NCBI GenBank assembly: GCA_029573725.1
Contig: JAKQDQ010000090.1
Span: 88,028 to 152,027 of the forward strand
Origin: Verrucomicrobiota bacterium
GTDB taxonomy: Bacteria > Verrucomicrobiota > Verrucomicrobiia > Limisphaerales > JADLHS01
DNA length: 64,000 bases
Direction of reading: 5' to 3'
The translations under genes were made by a program, and so were the position numbers. The notes under the pieces were generated by a model. That model worked only from the letters and a program-made list of their open reading frames with translations. It was not told where the DNA came from and ran no database searches. Position 1 is the first letter of the stretch, and each line of letters begins with the position of its first letter. Shown here piece after piece: positions 59,688-64,000 of this stretch.

Positions 59688-62459
59688 ATGCGTTGCCTAA
59701 TTCCGCCCCGGTTCCGTCCCTCAACTTTCCATGGTTTGCGTTGCTGGTGGCTCATCGCCGCCCTCATCGCCTTCGCCCCGGCCCGCGGTCGTGCGGACGT
59801 GTCCACAACGATCTCCATCTTGCATGGGTACGACTTTTACTATCCCAGCTTATCCCTCACTTCCGACACCCCCCCGCTGACGTTCCATTGGATCGAGTCG
59901 GCCAGCGGACGGTTATGGCAGCAACTGGGCGACACCAATGGGGCCGGCGATGCTTTCCTGACCAATGATCTCAATGCTGTGATCCATGAATGCACAAACG
60001 GGCTGTGGAAATTATATTTGAATCGGGGCCATCCATCGGAGCAACTCTACCAATTCGCGGTCTCCATCACCGGCGTGACTACGAATGTGCTGGGCGACGT
60101 GACGATCCATTTTCCGGTGGATGGCAGCACGGACGTGACTTCCCTGCCCACGTACCTCTGGAGCGGGCCAAGCAATCTGCCCTCCATTTTTCTAAGCAGC
60201 GCGCATCTAACCGGCGGCAACAATTACTTCGCCAACCTTCCCAGCACGGCAACACAATGGACGCCGGGTCTGTTGAGCCCCGGCTCCAACCGCTTGTTCG
60301 TTGAATACCTCACCAACCCCTTCCCGGGCATCACCCTGTCCACCCCAACCAACGCGCAGGGTGAACCCGTGCCCGATTGGAGCGGCGGGGGCGGCCTGTA
60401 CAGTTACAGATTTTCCAACTTCACCGTCACTGGCAACAATTCCGCAAGCCATTCCCTGAAAGCACACTACACATTCGATGACAGCAGCTTTCGGGGCCGG
60501 GACTTCTCGCCGAATGAAAACCACATCCTGACCAGTTCAAGCTGGGACACCCCGGTTCACATCTACGTCACGAATGCCGCCGCCGGTTCGGCCGCCGCCG
60601 AATTTTACGGGTATTCGAGCCTGTGGCTGCCCACCAATCTGTTCCCGGTTCTCGCCGACAGCTTTACGGTGTCCGCCTGGATCAAGACCACGCAAGTAGA
60701 TGGCGATGATGCCGATTCCGGCAATGCGGGCGCAGGCGTCGTTTGGGCGGATCTTCCCGGCACGGTTGCCGACGTCGTCCCGCTGGCGCTGACCGGTTCC
60801 AAAGCCGCCTTTTTCACCGGAGACCCGCTGAACTTGTCCGACCACACCTTGCATTCGAGCGGGGACGTGGTGGACACCGGCGAGTACGTCCATGTGGTCG
60901 TCACCCGCGACCACATCACGGGCCAAAAGACGATTTACGTGAACGGGGAGCTTGATGCCACCGGGACCGGCTCCGCCGGCTCCCTCGACGCCCTGACCGC
61001 CCTGGGCGATTTGCGCCTTGGCGGCACGTTTCTCCATGGCTATGCCGGTCTGCTGGATGATGTGCAATTCTATTCCGGCATTTTGAATTCCATCGAAGTC
61101 GCCTGGCTCCACGACCACCCCGGCTCCACCATCCCCGATGTGGGCGGCGACGGCGAACTGGCGGATGCCGTGGACATGCCCACGGGGATTTGGACCACCG
61201 GCGGCGATGCCCCCTGGTTTCGTCAGACCGACGAGACCTACGACGGCAACGATGCGGCGCAAAGCGGAGGCATTGATCACGACCAGCAATCCTGGATTCA
61301 AACCACCGTGGACGGCCCGGGACTCTTTTCCTTCTGGTGGAACGTATCCAGCGAGGACAGTGACGGCTACGACTATCTCGTATTGACCGTGGATGGCCAG
61401 AGCGAAACCGAGATTTCCGGCGACTGGGGCTGGGACTATTATGAAGTCAACCTGTCCCCCGGCCCGCACACCTTGCGTTGGACCTATTACAAGGACGGAG
61501 ATTTCACCGCCGGACAGGACGCTGCCTGGCTGGATGAAGCCCAGTTCATTCCGGAAATCGAAGTGGCCATGACCCTGCGCATCGAACGCAGCAACGATCC
61601 GGAAAATCCCGGCTTCTTTGCCCTCCCCCACTTTGATTCCGTGCAACCCGATCCGCTCACCTCACACGAAATCGTCTCCCCCGGGGGAACGTTCAGCATC
61701 TCCATGGACAGCGAAGGCGTCGAGTCCGGCGGATATTCCATGCAGCCCACCCTCGCGGCGCTCATCAGCGAGCTCGAAGCGGGAGACTGGACGATTTACA
61801 TCAATCGCGGACACCCCACCGAACGGCAGTACACTTTCACCGTCACCGTCAACTCCCTCGACCTCACCAATCTGCCGCTGGTGAACGTCTCCTCCCCCGC
61901 CGAATGGGCGACGGGCATCGCCACGAATCATCTCTTCACCTGGACCGGCCCAAGCAATTACGACTCACTTTTTCTCTACTCGTCCATGCAGGGCACCGGC
62001 GCCGCGAGCGGCGGGTTCACCAATCTCCCGTCGAATGCCCTGAGCAGCCGCATGCCCAATCCTTTGACCCCGGGCACCAACCGCCTCTACATCGATTTCA
62101 CCCGCTTCGGTTATCCCGACATTGAGTTCAGTGAACCATTGGACTCGTCGTCCATGCCGCTTTACTCCTGGTCTTCCCAGGTCGTCCTGACCTCCACGCA
62201 GACGCGTCGCTTCGTCGTCGGCGACGATGTGCCGCCAGCCACTCCGGCGCAAATCCTGAATCCCTGGCATACGGGCACCAACTTCAGCCTCTCCCTGCTC
62301 ACGCAATTGGGGCGCACTCATACCGTGCAATCGCGCACGAATCTCACCACCGCCCCCTGGGTGGATGTGACCAACTTCGTGGGCAATGGCGCAACCATGC
62401 AGCTCTTCCTGCCGCTTACCGACGCGCCGGAAACCTATTTCCGCGTCGGAACACAATAG
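59688..62459 (+). CDS. Large secreted LamG-containing protein with internal duplication
   Basis: 923 residues with a signal peptide (CWWLIAALIAFAPARGRA). Region A (~25-245) and region C (~635-845) share NRGHP(S/T)E.(L/Q)Y.F, WSGPSN/WTGPSN and (S/T)PG(S/T)NRL, so they are duplicated modules. Between them lie a LamG domain (~265-470, LKAHYTFDDSSF, ADSFTVSAWIKT, YVHVVVTRDHITGQKTIYVNGEL in part) and a jelly-roll-like domain (~480-620, PGLFSFWWNVSSEDSDGYDYL in part). The last ~60 residues (RTNLTTAPWVDV...ETYFRVGTQ) match the C-terminal type in other secreted proteins here. Likely surface binding or adhesion. Confidence 0.82.
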   Translation: MRCLIPPRFRPSTFHGLRCWWLIAALIAFAPARGRADVSTTISILHGYDFYYPSLSLTSDTPPLTFHWIESASGRLWQQLGDTNGAGDAFLTNDLNAVIHECTNGLWKLYLNRGHPSEQLYQFAVSITGVTTNVLGDVTIHFPVDGSTDVTSLPTYLWSGPSNLPSIFLSSAHLTGGNNYFANLPSTATQWTPGLLSPGSNRLFVEYLTNPFPGITLSTPTNAQGEPVPDWSGGGGLYSYRFSNFTVTGNNSASHSLKAHYTFDDSSFRGRDFSPNENHILTSSSWDTPVHIYVTNAAAGSAAAEFYGYSSLWLPTNLFPVLADSFTVSAWIKTTQVDGDDADSGNAGAGVVWADLPGTVADVVPLALTGSKAAFFTGDPLNLSDHTLHSSGDVVDTGEYVHVVVTRDHITGQKTIYVNGELDATGTGSAGSLDALTALGDLRLGGTFLHGYAGLLDDVQFYSGILNSIEVAWLHDHPGSTIPDVGGDGELADAVDMPTGIWTTGGDAPWFRQTDETYDGNDAAQSGGIDHDQQSWIQTTVDGPGLFSFWWNVSSEDSDGYDYLVLTVDGQSETEISGDWGWDYYEVNLSPGPHTLRWTYYKDGDFTAGQDAAWLDEAQFIPEIEVAMTLRIERSNDPENPGFFALPHFDSVQPDPLTSHEIVSPGGTFSISMDSEGVESGGYSMQPTLAALISELEAGDWTIYINRGHPTERQYTFTVTVNSLDLTNLPLVNVSSPAEWATGIATNHLFTWTGPSNYDSLFLYSSMQGTGAASGGFTNLPSNALSSRMPNPLTPGTNRLYIDFTRFGYPDIEFSEPLDSSSMPLYSWSSQVVLTSTQTRRFVVGDDVPPATPAQILNPWHTGTNFSLSLLTQLGRTHTVQSRTNLTTAPWVDVTNFVGNGATMQLFLPLTDAPETYFRVGTQ

Positions 62460-63124
62460 CGGCGCCAGCATCCCAGACCACCGACGCGGAGTGCCGGGAT
62501 CGCCGCCGCATCCCGCATCCCGCCCGTGGGCATCGCCGCCCCGCTCCAGCGATCGGGACCAGGCCGCCGGAGGCGGCACCTCCTTCCGCAGGAGGCCACC
62601 CCGGGCGGGTGGGTGCCCGAAATCAGAAATCCGCCGCTTAACGCAGGACCTTGGCGCCGGCGACGAAACGTCTTCCGCTACGAGACAATCTGGTCGGCAC
62701 TACAAGGAAACCTTCAACCAAGTCGGAGTTTCACGACCTTCCGGGCCCTCGCCCGCGCGGCTCCTGGCGCAACCAAACAAGGCGGGCCTTGCCTGAGGCT
62801 CGCCACTGCTCCGCAGACCAGCCGGGTGGAGGAAGCGCCACCCGAATGCCGCTCCGATTCCCCTGGTCGGCCCATCAGAGGGAGTTTTAAAACGCGGCTC
62901 CACGACCTGATTTCATAATTGTTACGACGCCAAAGCGGCCGGGTTCTGGCCGCAGTGTGGGTTTTCCTGACGACTCACCGGCCTTGCCCACTTCGCCGCC
63001 GGGACTGCGGAAGGCATGACATGAGATGACGGGCCGCCACCACCGCGCACAAAGTTTTGTGCTTGCCTCACCACTGGGAATTGTCGCGCCATGTCTGGGT
63101 GCAGACGCCAACCATCAAGGGACG
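62460..63124. other. Long intergenic region without a recognised gene
   Basis: About 665 bases. It contains small hairpins: GCCGCC-gga-GGCGGC, CCTCCT-tccgc-AGGAGG (both ~62.55-62.60 kb) and GCGGCC-gggttct-GGCCGC (~62.93 kb). None is followed by a T-run. Four overlapping track ORFs (for example 62386, 62526) have no recognisable product. I see no mobile element or RNA family. Confidence 0.4.
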
Positions 63125-64000
63125 ATGAAACCGATTCAACGATTTCTGGCCACAACCTGGGTCACGACAGCGGGCCTGATCCACGCCGCGTCGCCCGGGG
63201 ACGCCCCGCAATTGCCCGTCACCGGCACCCGGGTGGTGAACGTGTCCACGGAGGCGGAGTTGCAGTCCGCCATGAACAATTTGCAAAGCGGCGACACGAT
63301 TCTGCTCGCCAACGGCACCTACAACCTCACCCGCACGCTGTACATCAACGGGCGGCACAATGTCACCCTCCGCGGTCTCAGCGGCAGCACCAACGTGACG
63401 CTCGTCGGCCGGGGCATGAACAACGCCAATCACGGCGACGTCCCGTTCGGCATCTGGTCCAACAGCACGAACACGACCATCGCCCACCTGACCCTTCGTG
63501 AAACCTGGGACAATGAAATCATTTTCAACACGGGCGCACAGTCGCCGCGGGTGTATTGCGTGAGATTGATCAATGCCGGATCGCAGTTCATCAAGGCCAA
63601 TCCCACCGACGTGAACGCCGGCCTCGGCGTGAACAACGGCGTGGTCGAGTATTGCTGGTTCGAATACACCGGCAGTCCGCCTGACGACCACGGCGCGGGC
63701 GTCGGTTACTTCAACGGCATCAGCGCCCACGCGGCGAAGAACTGGATGGTGCGCGGCAACCTGTTCAAAAACCTGCACAATCCCGACGGCACCGCCTATC
63801 CGTGGAACCCGGCTGTGTTGTTCTGGCGAAACTCGTCAAACACGGTGACCGAACGGAATATTTTCATCAATGTGGACCGCGCCGTGGCGTACGGACTGGA
63901 CCAGGCAACGCCGTACCGTGAACACACCGGCGGAGTCATCCGCAACAACTTTGTCCATCTGACGCCCGGCCTGCTGAGCGCGAGCCGCCGGGCCAATTCC
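63125..64000 (+). CDS. Secreted right-handed beta-helix protein (polysaccharide-lyase-like), partial
   Basis: Translation from ATG 63125 (MKPIQRFLATTWV) stays open to the window edge (292 residues), so the 3' end is missing. A short signal peptide ends near LIHAAS. The body has the parallel beta-helix pattern: ELQSAMNNLQSGDTILLANGTYNL (in part), NVTLRGLSG, TTIAHLTLRETWDNEI, VVEYCWFEYTG and NWMVRGNLFKNLHN, with Asn ladders typical of pectate lyase/chondroitinase B-like folds. It probably degrades or binds an acidic polysaccharide; catalytic residues cannot be assigned from this part. Confidence 0.8.
   Translation, partial: MKPIQRFLATTWVTTAGLIHAASPGDAPQLPVTGTRVVNVSTEAELQSAMNNLQSGDTILLANGTYNLTRTLYINGRHNVTLRGLSGSTNVTLVGRGMNNANHGDVPFGIWSNSTNTTIAHLTLRETWDNEIIFNTGAQSPRVYCVRLINAGSQFIKANPTDVNAGLGVNNGVVEYCWFEYTGSPPDDHGAGVGYFNGISAHAAKNWMVRGNLFKNLHNPDGTAYPWNPAVLFWRNSSNTVTERNIFINVDRAVAYGLDQATPYREHTGGVIRNNFVHLTPGLLSASRRANS

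Noticed and set aside
62526-62918. 130-aa plus-strand ORF in the long intergenic region
   Set aside because: No recognisable domain, overlapping alternatives in other frames, and composition like the surrounding non-coding DNA.
1-64000. CRISPR arrays, rRNA or tRNA genes
   Set aside because: While reading I noticed no regularly spaced direct repeats, tRNA T-loop plus acceptor arrangements, or rRNA-like blocks; a tRNAscan and CRISPR finder run would settle it.

Overview
The window looks like a chromosomal segment of a Gram-negative member of the PVC group, most likely a Verrucomicrobiota bacterium of the subdivision 3 / Limisphaerales-Pedosphaerales type. This rests on inference from several things: high GC; few convincing Shine-Dalgarno sequences; a lone pseudopilin beside LamG-type secreted proteins; a Tat-exported Gfo/Idh oxidoreductase coupled to a HEAT + FG-GAP protein; several secreted glycoside-hydrolase-like proteins; and a Kdo transferase (WaaA) that implies LPS. 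I recognised no rRNA, tRNA or CRISPR array.

Layout. 0-2.2 kb holds a truncated PlsC-type acyltransferase, a stand-alone CoaB-like protein and an EEP-family lipoprotein. 2.2-8.8 kb is an accessory, defence-like island. It contains a very hairpin-rich stretch, a type III restriction-modification pair (mod, res) split by an antisense RAYT transposase with its REP palindromes, and a coupled nucleotidyltransferase/partner pair. 8.8-18.2 kb is mostly housekeeping: mpl; a cupin-HAD-IVP-prfA operon joined by ATGA overlaps; rpmE; waaA; pgl; a sialidase-like protein; and gatB. 18.3-21.7 kb carries a pseudopilin and a large LamG protein. 22.2-25.9 kb is the prs-rplY-pth-rpsF-ssb-rplI operon without rpsR. 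26-31.1 kb is luxE-luxC-queD-apbE, coupled by ATGA overlaps, followed by mnmA.

The 31.2-44.1 kb stretch mixes secreted proteins (DUF4832-like, HEAT/FG-GAP, Gfo/Idh, exported Bcp-type peroxiredoxin, tandem-repeat protein) with carB. 44.4-55.5 kb has uvrA, a GH5-like lipoprotein, two small membrane proteins, a kinase-fold protein lacking key residues, comF, accD, clpB and an Asp/Glu racemase-like gene coupled to a DUF488-like gene. 55.5-64 kb has a glycosidase-like protein, a DUF2330-like membrane protein, a large LamG protein and a truncated beta-helix protein.

How the genes relate. The conserved blocks serve translation, cell envelope and nucleotide synthesis, while the secreted proteins suggest a polysaccharide-degrading or surface-attached life. 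The most unusual parts are the REP/RAYT element between mod and res, the folded region just upstream of mod, the luciferase-less luxE/luxC operon with queD, the IVP gene with heptamer repeats at both ends inside the prfA operon, and the kinase-fold protein without the beta3 Lys/alphaC Glu pair.
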